The position numbers were made by a program, and so were the translations under genes. Shown here piece by piece: positions 30,683 to 39,288 of a stretch of 64,000 bases of DNA. The stretch spans positions 1 through 64,000 of IMG/VR virus record IMGVR_UViG_3300022918_000011. One strand, 5' to 3'. Below the pieces are notes generated by a model. That model did not search any database. It was not told the DNA's origin and was given only the letters and a program-made list of their open reading frames with translations. The stretch is from a virus. How positions within the stretch are numbered: position 1 is the first letter of the stretch; every line of letters starts with the position of its first letter.

Positions 30683-31081
30683 GTGGACATCACAGCGTTG
30701 ATACAGGCTGCACACCCGGAGATGTCCGGGCCGCTGGACGACCTGCTGGACAGGAAACAGAGGCTCGCGATGGACAAGGTCAAGGTTCAGTTCGCAGCAG
30801 ACCAGATGGTAACGCTGCAGCAACTGATCCGCCTGGCAAAGCAGGACGACCTGCCCTCGTTGAAACTGAGCGAGGCAGCGTTGGCTATGCTGATGGAGAA
30901 GTTGACCATCCGCTGCCGCGCTGACGCCATCGAGCAGATCAGCCGGAACATGGGCCGTCCGCTGAGTCTGGTACCGCACTTCGTATGGGCGGTTGACCTG
31001 CACTTCTACCCCAAGCGGGTAGCGGTGCCGAGGTCGCCGAAAGCAATCACCAACATTCGAAAGGACATTCAAAGTGCCTGA
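30683..31081 (+). CDS. Hypothetical helical protein (132 aa)
   Basis: GTG start (MDITALIQAAHPEMSGP), 5 bases after the previous stop, with AAGG about 12 bases upstream. Almost entirely helical. Eight bases at the end overlap the polymerase-fragment gene. It precedes that gene with no gap, so they are co-expressed. No family. Confidence 0.55.
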   Translation: MDITALIQAAHPEMSGPLDDLLDRKQRLAMDKVKVQFAADQMVTLQQLIRLAKQDDLPSLKLSEAALAMLMEKLTIRCRADAIEQISRNMGRPLSLVPHFVWAVDLHFYPKRVAVPRSPKAITNIRKDIQSA

Positions 31082-31514
31082 TGATAAAGACAACAAGACG
31101 CCAACCGGTCGCATTACCGATCCGCGCGCTGCGTTCGCTCTGCCGTATGGCAAGAGCCTGAACGGCATCGGCAAGGTCTATGTAAACGCGGACTTCTCCG
31201 CGATTGAGGAGCGTATCGCGGAGGGACTGATGGGTGCAGCCGCTGGCAGCAACCTGCTGGACCCCTACAAGATCATCGCAGCGGTGACCCACATCGTCAT
31301 GTACAGCGAGGTGACCAAAGAGCAGCGTCAGTGGGCCAAGAGTTACTTCTACCTGAACTTGTACTCCACGGAAGGCTTCAGCCTGCCGCCGCGCGTCCAA
31401 CTGTTCGCCATCTACACGACCGAGGAGATCGTGCAGATTCAAATCGATACGAAGTGGCCAGGCACCCTGGACCTCTACGATCACATCGCCAACTTTTACA
31501 AGCCGAAGGTATAA
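31074..31514 (+). CDS. Stand-alone fragment resembling family A DNA polymerase palm/fingers (146 aa)
   Basis: From residue 35 the sequence reads VYVNADFSAIEERIAEGLMG, then a DPYKIIAAV and SEVTKEQRQWAKSYFYLNLY. In family A phage polymerases, motif A is hhxADxSxIExR and is followed by DPY-x-x-h-A, then EVT-K-x-x-R-Q-x-x-K and the fingers helix. Here the Lys of the fingers helix is kept, but the Phe/Tyr-Gly ending is changed to LYSTEG, and neither motif C nor an exonuclease is present. It differs clearly from the full polymerase at 42664. GTG start. It is probably not an active polymerase. It may be a remnant or a repurposed piece. Confidence 0.6.
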   Translation: MPDDKDNKTPTGRITDPRAAFALPYGKSLNGIGKVYVNADFSAIEERIAEGLMGAAAGSNLLDPYKIIAAVTHIVMYSEVTKEQRQWAKSYFYLNLYSTEGFSLPPRVQLFAIYTTEEIVQIQIDTKWPGTLDLYDHIANFYKPKV

Positions 31515-31516
31515 CC

Positions 31517-32293
31517 ATGCAGTTGAACAAGAAGCTCAAAGAAGAAATCATCCTCAAGCTGGTCGGCAAGGCCACCAAGAAGCACGCTCAGGCCATGAGT
31601 AAGGCAGCGGCATCGCTGAACCTGCTGTGGCGCCAGGCGGTGATCAAGCACGCCCAGCAAGCCATCCCGGAGCTGCCGCAGGAACGGTGGGCAGACTTGA
31701 TCCAGTCGCAGACCTTCAAGGGTTTCGGCAGCCTGTCTGTGAGCACGGTAGCGCCCGCGCCACTGAAGGGTCAGGACAACCGCACGGTCACCAACGACAT
31801 TGGCGACGCTGGTCGGCGCATCCAGTGGGAGCGGGCCGCCACTGAGAAGTATCAGTCGATCAAGGTCACGATGGCTGACAACGGTTGGAGCGGGTTCTTC
31901 AGCGTGTGCGGCGTTATGTGCCGGGACCATTTCCTGAACGTCGGCTGGCCGCTGCCCTTCCATGACCTGCCTGCGTTTAGCTGGATGTCGGTAGTCGACC
32001 TCACCGGCAAGTCTACAGGTCCGGCAGCGGCCTGGTCTCTGGACACCGCACCGCTGGCAGAACAGGCAAACGCCCTGACCGCCAAGTTCCAGAAGGTGCT
32101 GGTGGAAGCCGCCGAGTTCTACGACTCCCTGCAGATCATCATGGCGTCGATCAACACCGATACCCAGTTGATCGATCAGTTCCCCGAGGCTGCCAAGTTC
32201 CTGCCGGAGCAAGCGCCGAAACGCAATCAGCTAGCACCTACTGAACTGATTGCCAAAGCCCGCCAGATGCTTGAGACAGGCATCCCTAACTGA
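31517..32293 (+). CDS. Hypothetical protein, weak similarity to Nmad5-type domains (258 aa)
   Basis: ATG 31517 (MQLNKKLKEEIILKLVGKA), 2 bases after the previous stop. The basic helical N-terminus followed by A/E-rich helices and a central beta part resembles a domain predicted to be associated with phage nucleotide modification (Nmad5), but this rests on the N-terminal pattern only. Residues 110-180 are Trp/Phe-rich (WSGFFSVCGVMC). No catalytic residues can be named. Confidence 0.5.
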   Translation: MQLNKKLKEEIILKLVGKATKKHAQAMSKAAASLNLLWRQAVIKHAQQAIPELPQERWADLIQSQTFKGFGSLSVSTVAPAPLKGQDNRTVTNDIGDAGRRIQWERAATEKYQSIKVTMADNGWSGFFSVCGVMCRDHFLNVGWPLPFHDLPAFSWMSVVDLTGKSTGPAAAWSLDTAPLAEQANALTAKFQKVLVEAAEFYDSLQIIMASINTDTQLIDQFPEAAKFLPEQAPKRNQLAPTELIAKARQMLETGIPN

Positions 32294-32303
32294 GTAGTAC
32301 CCA

Positions 32304-32621
32304 ATGCAAAAGCTACGAGCCCAACTGCGACTCATCTCCACCGAAAGGGGTGACTACGGTACACCCGAGGATCGAGGGCTGTTCATCGACAACTTCGTTG
32401 ACGCCCTCGAAGAACTGCTCACGCCAAGAGCCATCGCCACGTTCACTGCGGACGAGATCCGCCATGTGCTGCTGGCCTACGCTCAGGAGAACCTGAACTC
32501 ACCCACCCCGATCACCATCGAACAGAGCATCATGTCCCGGTTCGCTGTCTTGTTCTTCAACAGCCCGCGTCGCGAGGTTGTCCTGCCGTTGCCACCGAGC
32601 AACGTTGTAAGCCTGCATTAA
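32304..32621 (+). CDS. Hypothetical protein (105 aa)
   Basis: ATG start with a weak site (GAGTAG). Helical (residues 20-90) with a Pro-rich end. It is the last gene before a promoter-like gap. No family. Confidence 0.55.
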   Translation: MQKLRAQLRLISTERGDYGTPEDRGLFIDNFVDALEELLTPRAIATFTADEIRHVLLAYAQENLNSPTPITIEQSIMSRFAVLFFNSPRREVVLPLPPSNVVSLH

Positions 32622-32630
32622 CACTTCCGC

Positions 32631-32666
32631 TTGACCGCATGGCGGCCACCCCATAGGATGGCCGCC
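32631..32666 (+). promoter_or_regulatory. Candidate sigma70 promoter overlapped by a hairpin
   Basis: TTGACC (32631-32636), 17 bases, then TAGGAT (32654-32659) is a fair sigma70 match. A perfect 8-bp hairpin, GGCGGCCA (32641-32648) and TGGCCGCC (32659-32666), overlaps it. The same DNA could thus act as the end of the upstream mRNA and as start of the helicase mRNA. AT-rich TGTATAAACTGTATAAC follows, and could supply another -10. Confidence 0.4.
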
Positions 32667-32699
32667 TGTATAAACTGTATAACATTATAAGGTGACCAC

Positions 32700-34037
32700 A
32701 TGGGACTCAATGTTGGTCAACAGGCAGCTGTTGACGAAACTCTGCATGAGATCTTTGAAGGTGAGTACAGCCCGAACCAAGGGCATACGATCATCGGCGA
32801 AGGCGGTACTGGCAAGACGTTTTGTGTGACAGAGATCGCTCGTGTGGTGATCGAGGCAGGGCACAGCGTGCTGTTCGCAGCGCCCACCCACAAAGCCCTC
32901 AAGCAAATTCAGCGGTCGTGCCGTGAGAACGGTTTGATCAGCAACAACATCGGCTTCGCCACCATCTACAGCGCCCTGGGCCTGGGGATGATGCCGGCGG
33001 ATGAAGACAAGTTCATCACCCCGTTCAAGGAAAGCATCATCGGGAACTACGACGTTCTGGTCGTGGACGAGATCTCGATGATGCCCAAGCTGCTAGTCGA
33101 ACGTTACCTGCTGCCAGAGCTGGAGCAAACCGGCACCTACCCGCTGTTCATGGGTGACGACATGCAGCTGCCGCCGGTCAAGGAAGCAAAGGCTGTGGCC
33201 TTTGACCTGTTCAAGACCTCGGAGCTGACAGAGAACCAGCGGCAGCTGACCAACGAGGACGGCACGCCGAACGGCATCCTGCAGCTGGCCCGCGCCATCC
33301 GCCCTTGCATCAAGGAGAAGCGCGTCTTCCGGTTCGACTTCACCGTCGAGAACAACGTGACGTGCGTGAAGGACAAGGACTTCCTGTCCACCATCCTCGA
33401 CCACTTCACCCTCGACACCGATCTGGAACAGACCCGGGTACTTGCCTGGCGCAACTTCCGGGTCGATGACCTGAACCGCGCGATCCGCAAGAAGGTGTAC
33501 GGCCCCGACGCCGCTCGCTTTGAGATCGGCGAGCGGGTCATCACCGGCGGCTCGATCAAGGACGCGAACGACGAGGTCGTGTTGACCAGTGCCGAAGAGT
33601 GCATCGTCATGGCCGAGCGTGAAAGCCAGCTGGTCTACCGCGCCACGAACGAGCCGTGGAAGACCCGCCTGCTGACGCTGCGCCCGTGCTACGCCGGACA
33701 GAAGCAAGTCTTCGCCCATGTGCTGCACGAGGACGAAAAGGAACGCTACAACAACGTGATGGGCAAGCTGAAGAAGAAAGCGCTGGATGCCGTGGGCAAT
33801 GAGCGCGGCCTTTACTGGCGCCGGTTCCACGAGTTCCGCGATGCGTTCGCTGACATCCGCTACTGTTTCTGCATGACCACTCACCTCGCGCAGGGCAGCA
33901 CTTACGACACGGTGTTCGTCGATGTGAAGGACATTCTCGAGAACCCGCAGCCGATGGAGCGGCGCAAGCTGATCTACGTTGGCTTCAGCCGGCCTCGCAA
34001 GGAGCTGGTTATCAACAAAACTAGCTTCATCGCTTGA
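32700..34037 (+). CDS. Dda/RecD-like superfamily 1B DNA helicase (445 aa)
   Basis: An ATP-driven 5'-3' DNA helicase is predicted. Walker A (GEGGTGKT) lies near residue 35, motif Ia follows (FAAPTHKAL), then Walker B (VVDEISMM) near 122 and motif III (GDDMQLPPV) near 152. A C-terminal UvrD-C2-type part ends with TTHLAQGSTYDTVFVDV and YVGFSRPRKELVI. Length matches T4 Dda (439 residues). The start has AAGGTGA 6 bases upstream. It opens the replication module. Confidence 0.85.
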   Translation: MGLNVGQQAAVDETLHEIFEGEYSPNQGHTIIGEGGTGKTFCVTEIARVVIEAGHSVLFAAPTHKALKQIQRSCRENGLISNNIGFATIYSALGLGMMPADEDKFITPFKESIIGNYDVLVVDEISMMPKLLVERYLLPELEQTGTYPLFMGDDMQLPPVKEAKAVAFDLFKTSELTENQRQLTNEDGTPNGILQLARAIRPCIKEKRVFRFDFTVENNVTCVKDKDFLSTILDHFTLDTDLEQTRVLAWRNFRVDDLNRAIRKKVYGPDAARFEIGERVITGGSIKDANDEVVLTSAEECIVMAERESQLVYRATNEPWKTRLLTLRPCYAGQKQVFAHVLHEDEKERYNNVMGKLKKKALDAVGNERGLYWRRFHEFRDAFADIRYCFCMTTHLAQGSTYDTVFVDVKDILENPQPMERRKLIYVGFSRPRKELVINKTSFIA

Positions 34038-34074
34038 TCGTTGTATGCTGTGATCATTCTCACTGACTTTACAC

Positions 34075-34091
34075 AGGCGCCTCTGGCGCCT
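34075..34091 (+). terminator. Hairpin between helicase and next gene
   Basis: AGGCGCC, loop TCT, GGCGCCT is a 7-bp stem in the 83-base gap. It is followed by CAAAAG, no T-run. Weak terminator or processing site at best. Confidence 0.4.
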
Positions 34092-34120
34092 CAAAAGTCG
34101 TGCCAAGCCAGGAGTAACAA

Positions 34121-34366
34121 ATGGAACTCGCCAAGCCAGAAGACACGCCGTCTCCTATGCAGATTGACTACGCGCTGATCGCTCGTAAATACAACACTGC
34201 GGAGCAAGGCGGCTCGGTAAAGATGAAGAAGGTGTACAACATCACCTTGTTCAAGAAGGCCCTATCGCGCCGGGGAGTCCGAGAGAGCATCGACTTTCAG
34301 GCATTCAACCAAGACGGTTTCACCTACGTCAAACGGATCTCCGCGCTGCGCATGACTGAGGTGTAG
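34121..34366 (+). CDS. Hypothetical protein (81 aa)
   Basis: ATG with AGGAG 6-7 bases upstream. Small, basic, begins MELAKPEDTPSPM, later a helix with KKALSRRGVRESIDF. Located between the helicase and the primase genes, so a role in replication is possible but unproven. Confidence 0.6.
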   Translation: MELAKPEDTPSPMQIDYALIARKYNTAEQGGSVKMKKVYNITLFKKALSRRGVRESIDFQAFNQDGFTYVKRISALRMTEV

Positions 34367-34368
34367 GT

Positions 34369-37230
34369 ATGATTTCTTACCTTCAGTTTAAGCCCGACAA
34401 GTCGGACAGGTGGAAGCCCTACACCGATGAGCAGCTGGCTAACAACAAGCTGCCATCGGCCCCGACCTTCCAAACCGTGCTGACGCTGGACCAGGACCCT
34501 GAAGCGCTGGCTGAGCAGGGCATCGACCCGGCCCAGACGGTCAAGTACCTGGGTCCAATGTATCTGGACTTCGACGATGCTAACGACATCGACCGAGTGC
34601 TGGATGAAGTGCGCGCTGTACTGGATTTTCTGATCCACAAGCTGGACATCCCGGAACACTACATCAACTGCTGGTTGTCCGGCGGCAAGGGTGTGCATAT
34701 CACCATTGCTCAGGAACTGTTTGGCGTTAAGTCAGCCACAAAGTTCCTCCCGCTGATCTACCGCGAGATCATGCTGACCATTCAGGAAGGCGCTGGCCTG
34801 CCGCGTGACAGCTCTATCGACGACAGCGTGTACAGCCTCGGCCGTGGCCGGATGTGGCGCTGCGAAGGCATACCTCGGCCAGGCAAGGGCACCTACAAGG
34901 TGGCCACCAGCCCGGACGAGCTGGCCCACATGGACGGCGAGCAGTACCAGATCTTGGTAGCTGCTGCCCGCCCAAACCTGCAGGTCAAGACACCAGGCAA
35001 AGAGATGGTGTCGATGAAGGCCGCGGAGCTGTTCAAGAAGGCCAAGGTCACCGCTGCCAAGCGTGTGCGGGCCATGTCCGAAGCCGTCACCATCCCCAAA
35101 GAAGCACTGCGTCTCTGGGAAGGCGTGCCTGGCTGCATCGAACTGCTGATCACCGAGGGTGATCAGGCTGGGTCCAACTGGAATCAGGCAGCCATGCAGC
35201 TGGCCTCCTACATCGCTGCTCGTTACGAGCGGTCTGAGGAAGCCGAGTACACAACTGACCTGATCGATCCCTTCGTCAAGAATGTCCAGAGCAGCAGCCG
35301 CAGCAGTGAGGCCGAGCGCCGCAAGCACGTCAAGGAACAGCTGAACCGGACCTTCCGGGGCAACTTCAAGCTGTCACCTGGTGCAATCATCGCGGTCATC
35401 GGCGGCAAGTGTGGCAACTGCCCCATCTGCCGCGCTGACATTGCCAGTGGCGACACGGAGCAGAGCGAAGACGGCGACGGGAAGTTTCACCACGCCACCA
35501 AGATCGCCTGGGATGCAGACGGTTACTGGAAAGTGGGTGAGACAGGCCGCCGACAGCTGACAGCGTTCACCTTCTGGGCCACCTGCGAAGTCTTCCAGGC
35601 TACCGAGGGCAACCGCGAAGGGCCGCGTCTTGAGCTGCAGGGCTTCATCATCGACGACGCTGGACACAAGTTCGAAGAGAACATCAGCGAGAACGCCTGG
35701 GGTTCCAAGAAGGAGTTTCTGGCAGCGTTCAAGGGGCTGGGCGAGGCGCAGACATACTGCGGTGACGCGGATCTGCAGTACCTGCTCAAGGCAATCATGT
35801 ACTTCTCTCGGCATGCAGCCGAGGACAAGGAGTTAGATAAAATGACCCGCAGCACTACCTGTGGGGTCGTTCTGGACCAGAAGGGTGGCAAGATCGTCCC
35901 TCACTACATCGAGGCAGACGGTGCTATTACCAACGTCGGGCGCAGCCATTACAAGTTCGACGGCCAGCCTGACCAGTCTCCTGACCTGCTCAGTATCCAG
36001 ACCCCTGTTGCAAACGACACCGAGCTGGAAGTGGCGATCACATCGCTCTGCCAGATCAACGAGCCGGTCGCCGTGGCGCTGACCATGGGTTGGATGGTGG
36101 CCTGCCACTATCGCCAGCACATTCAGTTCGAGGAGCCGCAGTTTCCGCTGCTCAACCTCAACGGTAACGCTGGCAGCGGCAAGACCTCGATGGCCGTGCT
36201 GATGTGCATGCTCAACGGGATTGATTACGGCAAGGTGCCGTACATGAACGTCGAGGTGGGCACCATGTGGCCACTGATCCGCTACATCACCTCGACCACC
36301 ACCATCCCCCGGCTGGTGGAAGAGGTCAACCCGCTGACCTGCGGCAACAACTACGCCCGTGTCGTCGGCTTGTTCAAGGCTTCATGGAACAAGGCGCCGG
36401 TGTCCCGCGGCATGCTACGAGACCGAGAGATGTCGGTCAACGATGACCGGGTCCAGGCCCCCATCGTCTTCACCAGCGAGCAAACGTCGACCAGCCCAGC
36501 CATCCGTGACCGGACAGTTGAAGTGACGCTCAAGGGTAAGACCCGCACCAACCCCAAGTACAAAGAGCATTACCAGAAGGCCATGGCCAGACGGCAGTCT
36601 CTGCTCGGGTTGGCCAAGGCGCTGCTGACGGTGTCGATGCACACTCACCCGAAGAAGCTGATGGAGATCTTCCGCAGCAAGGACAAGCTGATCAAGGAAC
36701 AGATCGCCGATCGGCCCCGCTGGAGCTACCAGACCTGCCTGACAGGGCTGCACATGCTGGCCCACACCATGCGGGAGTTCAAGATCAAGGGTGTCGAGGA
36801 AGTCGAGAAGCTGGAAGCGGCACTGGTCGCCTACCTGGGCGGCGTTGTTGTCGACGAGAGCCGCAGCAAGTCAGCGTCTGAAGTCGGCAAGGTGTTGGAA
36901 GTGCTCAACACGCTGGCTGATGACACCGCTGAGCCTCGCGATGCGTTGGTGGCTGGCAAGCATTACTGGCTGCAGGGTGACAGCCTGTACCTGGTAGCGC
37001 AGTCCTGCCATCCAAACTACCTGCGGTATATGCGCAGCATCGGTGAGCCGGCGGTCATTCGCCAGCTGGACCAGCTGACGAGGCTGCTCAGTGGTGAGGT
37101 CTACCATGTCCGCACCGAGCCGCACCCAGCCAAGAAGGCCGAAGTATTCGTTATCAGCCTGGAAAAGGCTGCCGAGTACGGGGCCTACCTCAACAACTTT
37201 AAAGAAAGCGATTTCGACGGGAGAGAGTGA
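34369..37230 (+). CDS. Primase-polymerase (AEP type) fused to a helicase (953 aa)
   Basis: It should synthesise primers and unwind the fork. The N-terminal 200 residues show the archaeo-eukaryotic primase motifs: YLDFDD (about residue 65-70, metal-binding Asp pair), SGGKGVH (about 104-110) and SIDDSVYSLGRGRMWR (about 147-162). A possible zinc site, CGNCPIC, lies near residue 347. The C-terminal half has Walker A (GNAGSGKT, about 602-609), then RLVEEVNP (about 650) as a probable Walker B, and the fold of a ring-type helicase. The start lies 2 bases after the previous stop. No DnaG or DnaB homologue is visible elsewhere in the window. Confidence 0.8.
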   Translation: MISYLQFKPDKSDRWKPYTDEQLANNKLPSAPTFQTVLTLDQDPEALAEQGIDPAQTVKYLGPMYLDFDDANDIDRVLDEVRAVLDFLIHKLDIPEHYINCWLSGGKGVHITIAQELFGVKSATKFLPLIYREIMLTIQEGAGLPRDSSIDDSVYSLGRGRMWRCEGIPRPGKGTYKVATSPDELAHMDGEQYQILVAAARPNLQVKTPGKEMVSMKAAELFKKAKVTAAKRVRAMSEAVTIPKEALRLWEGVPGCIELLITEGDQAGSNWNQAAMQLASYIAARYERSEEAEYTTDLIDPFVKNVQSSSRSSEAERRKHVKEQLNRTFRGNFKLSPGAIIAVIGGKCGNCPICRADIASGDTEQSEDGDGKFHHATKIAWDADGYWKVGETGRRQLTAFTFWATCEVFQATEGNREGPRLELQGFIIDDAGHKFEENISENAWGSKKEFLAAFKGLGEAQTYCGDADLQYLLKAIMYFSRHAAEDKELDKMTRSTTCGVVLDQKGGKIVPHYIEADGAITNVGRSHYKFDGQPDQSPDLLSIQTPVANDTELEVAITSLCQINEPVAVALTMGWMVACHYRQHIQFEEPQFPLLNLNGNAGSGKTSMAVLMCMLNGIDYGKVPYMNVEVGTMWPLIRYITSTTTIPRLVEEVNPLTCGNNYARVVGLFKASWNKAPVSRGMLRDREMSVNDDRVQAPIVFTSEQTSTSPAIRDRTVEVTLKGKTRTNPKYKEHYQKAMARRQSLLGLAKALLTVSMHTHPKKLMEIFRSKDKLIKEQIADRPRWSYQTCLTGLHMLAHTMREFKIKGVEEVEKLEAALVAYLGGVVVDESRSKSASEVGKVLEVLNTLADDTAEPRDALVAGKHYWLQGDSLYLVAQSCHPNYLRYMRSIGEPAVIRQLDQLTRLLSGEVYHVRTEPHPAKKAEVFVISLEKAAEYGAYLNNFKESDFDGRE

Positions 37231-37469
37231 TGCAAGTTGACATGACAGAGGTGTGCGCTGACCCCGTGGACCGAGCCAGCCTGGAGGAGCAGCGCAACCT
37301 GCAGCTCAACATCCAGGCAGCGTTGGCCAAGACGGTCAAGGCCCTGCCCTACATCGGGCAGTGCTACAACTGTGACGAACTCCTCCCGCCAGGCAACCGG
37401 TTCTGCGATGCAGACTGCCGGGACGATCACCAGAAGCGTGAACGCAGCCGATCAGTGCGAGGGGTGTAG
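37230..37469 (+). CDS. Small zinc-ribbon protein (79 aa)
   Basis: TGATG junction with the primase gene. YIGQCYNCDELLPPGNRFC, followed by DADCRDDHQKRER, gives four Cys (C-x-x-C ... C-x-x-x-C) in a pattern typical of a small phage and bacterial zinc-ribbon family (DUF2116-like). Its partner is unknown. A tail of Lys/Arg suggests DNA contact. Confidence 0.65.
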   Translation: MQVDMTEVCADPVDRASLEEQRNLQLNIQAALAKTVKALPYIGQCYNCDELLPPGNRFCDADCRDDHQKRERSRSVRGV

Positions 37470-37471
37470 TC

Positions 37472-39151
37472 ATGGCTACGGCCAAACTGAGTGACCTAAT
37501 GCTGTCGGTCGGGGTGCTTGATGCACCCGAGTGGTTCGACCAGATCGGGCTGCCTTTCTGGCCGATGCCACACCAGCTGGACATGGTGAAGACCTACCCC
37601 CGCAACATGCGCTTCCTCGATGCCGGCGAACCCGGCATCGGCAAGACGTTTCCAGCGCAGATCCACGCCATCTTGATGGCAGCGTTGGGAAACAAGGTGG
37701 TGTTCACCATGCCGCCCAAGCTGATCCTTCAGTTTTACCGGGAGTTCTTCGCGTTCTTCGAGGGCATCGGGTCGAAGCTGAAGATCTGCCATATGGATGT
37801 GGGGGCCAAGGGCAAGCAGGACTTGATGGCTGACTGGGAAGCCAATGGCTGGCCAGACATCCTGATCGTCAGCTACGGCACCTTCAGGCTGCTGAACGAC
37901 CTGCACAGCGGGAAGAACATCGGCATGAACATGTGGAAGCTGCGCAAGAAGGACAGCATCGGCGCTCCGGACGAGTTCTCGACGCCGTACTTCGACGCAG
38001 ATGGCAACCCTGTCTCTCCCAAGTCGCAGCCCTACACCAAGGACGGACGCCGGATCGGCAAGGACGGCAAGGCGCCCAACCCGTACAAGCTGCTGCTGAT
38101 GCGGCGCGGTTACCATGTGATGTTCTTCGACGAGGCTCACGCCCTGTGCGGGATGGATTCCATCCTGTCCAAGTCGGTGGCTGACATGTCCGAGGACCTG
38201 GGTGATGAGGTGGCCATCTACCTCATGACCGGAACGCCCATCCCGACCCACCTGCATGACGTCTACGGCATCATCAGGCTGATCAACCCTAAAGCGTACC
38301 AAGGCAAGGCGTCGTTCCTGCGCCAGCACTGCATCACCACGGAGTTCAACGTTCAGACGAATACGCCAGGCAAGACGCGGCGGATCAGCAGCATCGTCGA
38401 CTACGTGGACACGGACAAGATCTACAACTCGCTCTGGCTCAACGCAAGTCGAGTGCAGAAGCGCGACGTGATCACCATCCCTGACCCGGTCATCAGCGAG
38501 GTGCCGGTGAAACTGACCGGGCCACACCGCAAGTTGTATCGGGACATCATCAAGAATCGGTTCGCCATTCTGGGTGACAGTGTTTTGGCGCCGGATAACC
38601 AGTCGCAGCTGCGGCACATGGCGCTGCAGCTGATCAGCTGCCCAGAGCACTACGGCTTTGTCGGGGTGAACGAGGTGGCTGTTGCAGCGGGTGAGTTGGT
38701 GGACAGCATTCGGCCCGCGCCGGATCGCAAGCTGATCATCTTCGCCTACTACAAGTCAGCCATGGAATCGCTGCAGAAACAGTTCGCCAGCTACAAACCG
38801 GCGGTGGTGTATGGCGCCACCAACGACAGCCAGGCAGAGATCGACAGGTTCAGCCAGGACCCGAACAGCTGCGTGCTGATCATCAACTGGATTTCTGGTG
38901 GCGCGGGCCTAAACTTGCAGATGGCCAACTACATCATGTTTTACGAATGCCCAACGTCTCCCAAGGACGCCAAGCAGGCCATCGCCCGGGCCGACAGGAA
39001 GGGCCAGCAGAAGATCGTCAACGTGTACTTCCTCCGGGTTCTGGACACGCTGTCGGATAAGAATTTCAAGGCTCTGCTCAAGAACGAGGCGAGCAATAAC
39101 CGCGCGATCCGAGACAAACATGACCTGCTGCACGAGCTCATGATTGCCTGA
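37472..39151 (+). CDS. SNF2-type superfamily 2 helicase (559 aa)
   Basis: Predicted ATP-dependent DNA translocase. Q-type region MPHQLDMVKT, Walker A GEPGIGKT (about residue 50), then DEAH (about 219; FFDEAHALCG), motif III LMTGTPIPTH, and motifs V/VI ISGGAGLNLQ and AIARADRKGQQ near residues 470-515. SNF2 helicases of this size occur in many phages beside the polymerase and help restart or remodel forks. ATG start 2 bases after the previous stop. Confidence 0.85.
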   Translation: MATAKLSDLMLSVGVLDAPEWFDQIGLPFWPMPHQLDMVKTYPRNMRFLDAGEPGIGKTFPAQIHAILMAALGNKVVFTMPPKLILQFYREFFAFFEGIGSKLKICHMDVGAKGKQDLMADWEANGWPDILIVSYGTFRLLNDLHSGKNIGMNMWKLRKKDSIGAPDEFSTPYFDADGNPVSPKSQPYTKDGRRIGKDGKAPNPYKLLLMRRGYHVMFFDEAHALCGMDSILSKSVADMSEDLGDEVAIYLMTGTPIPTHLHDVYGIIRLINPKAYQGKASFLRQHCITTEFNVQTNTPGKTRRISSIVDYVDTDKIYNSLWLNASRVQKRDVITIPDPVISEVPVKLTGPHRKLYRDIIKNRFAILGDSVLAPDNQSQLRHMALQLISCPEHYGFVGVNEVAVAAGELVDSIRPAPDRKLIIFAYYKSAMESLQKQFASYKPAVVYGATNDSQAEIDRFSQDPNSCVLIINWISGGAGLNLQMANYIMFYECPTSPKDAKQAIARADRKGQQKIVNVYFLRVLDTLSDKNFKALLKNEASNNRAIRDKHDLLHELMIA

Positions 39152-39166
39152 CGGTGTTTCATGTTG

Positions 39167-39195
39167 TTGACAGTGTGTTAAGTCGTAGATACAGT
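39167..39195 (+). promoter_or_regulatory. Sigma70-type promoter
   Basis: TTGACA (39167-39172), a 17-base spacer and TACAGT (39190-39195) match the sigma70 consensus at 10 of 12 positions. The 137-base gap ends at the gene for an abundant-looking protein. This is the best promoter match I noticed in the window. Confidence 0.65.
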
Positions 39196-39288
39196 TGCTC
39201 CAGTTCCAAACCTGCACCCCGGATAACACGGTGGGTGCCGATGAATCCCCAAAATTATTTCCAACCCAATCTGAATGAGATAACTATC

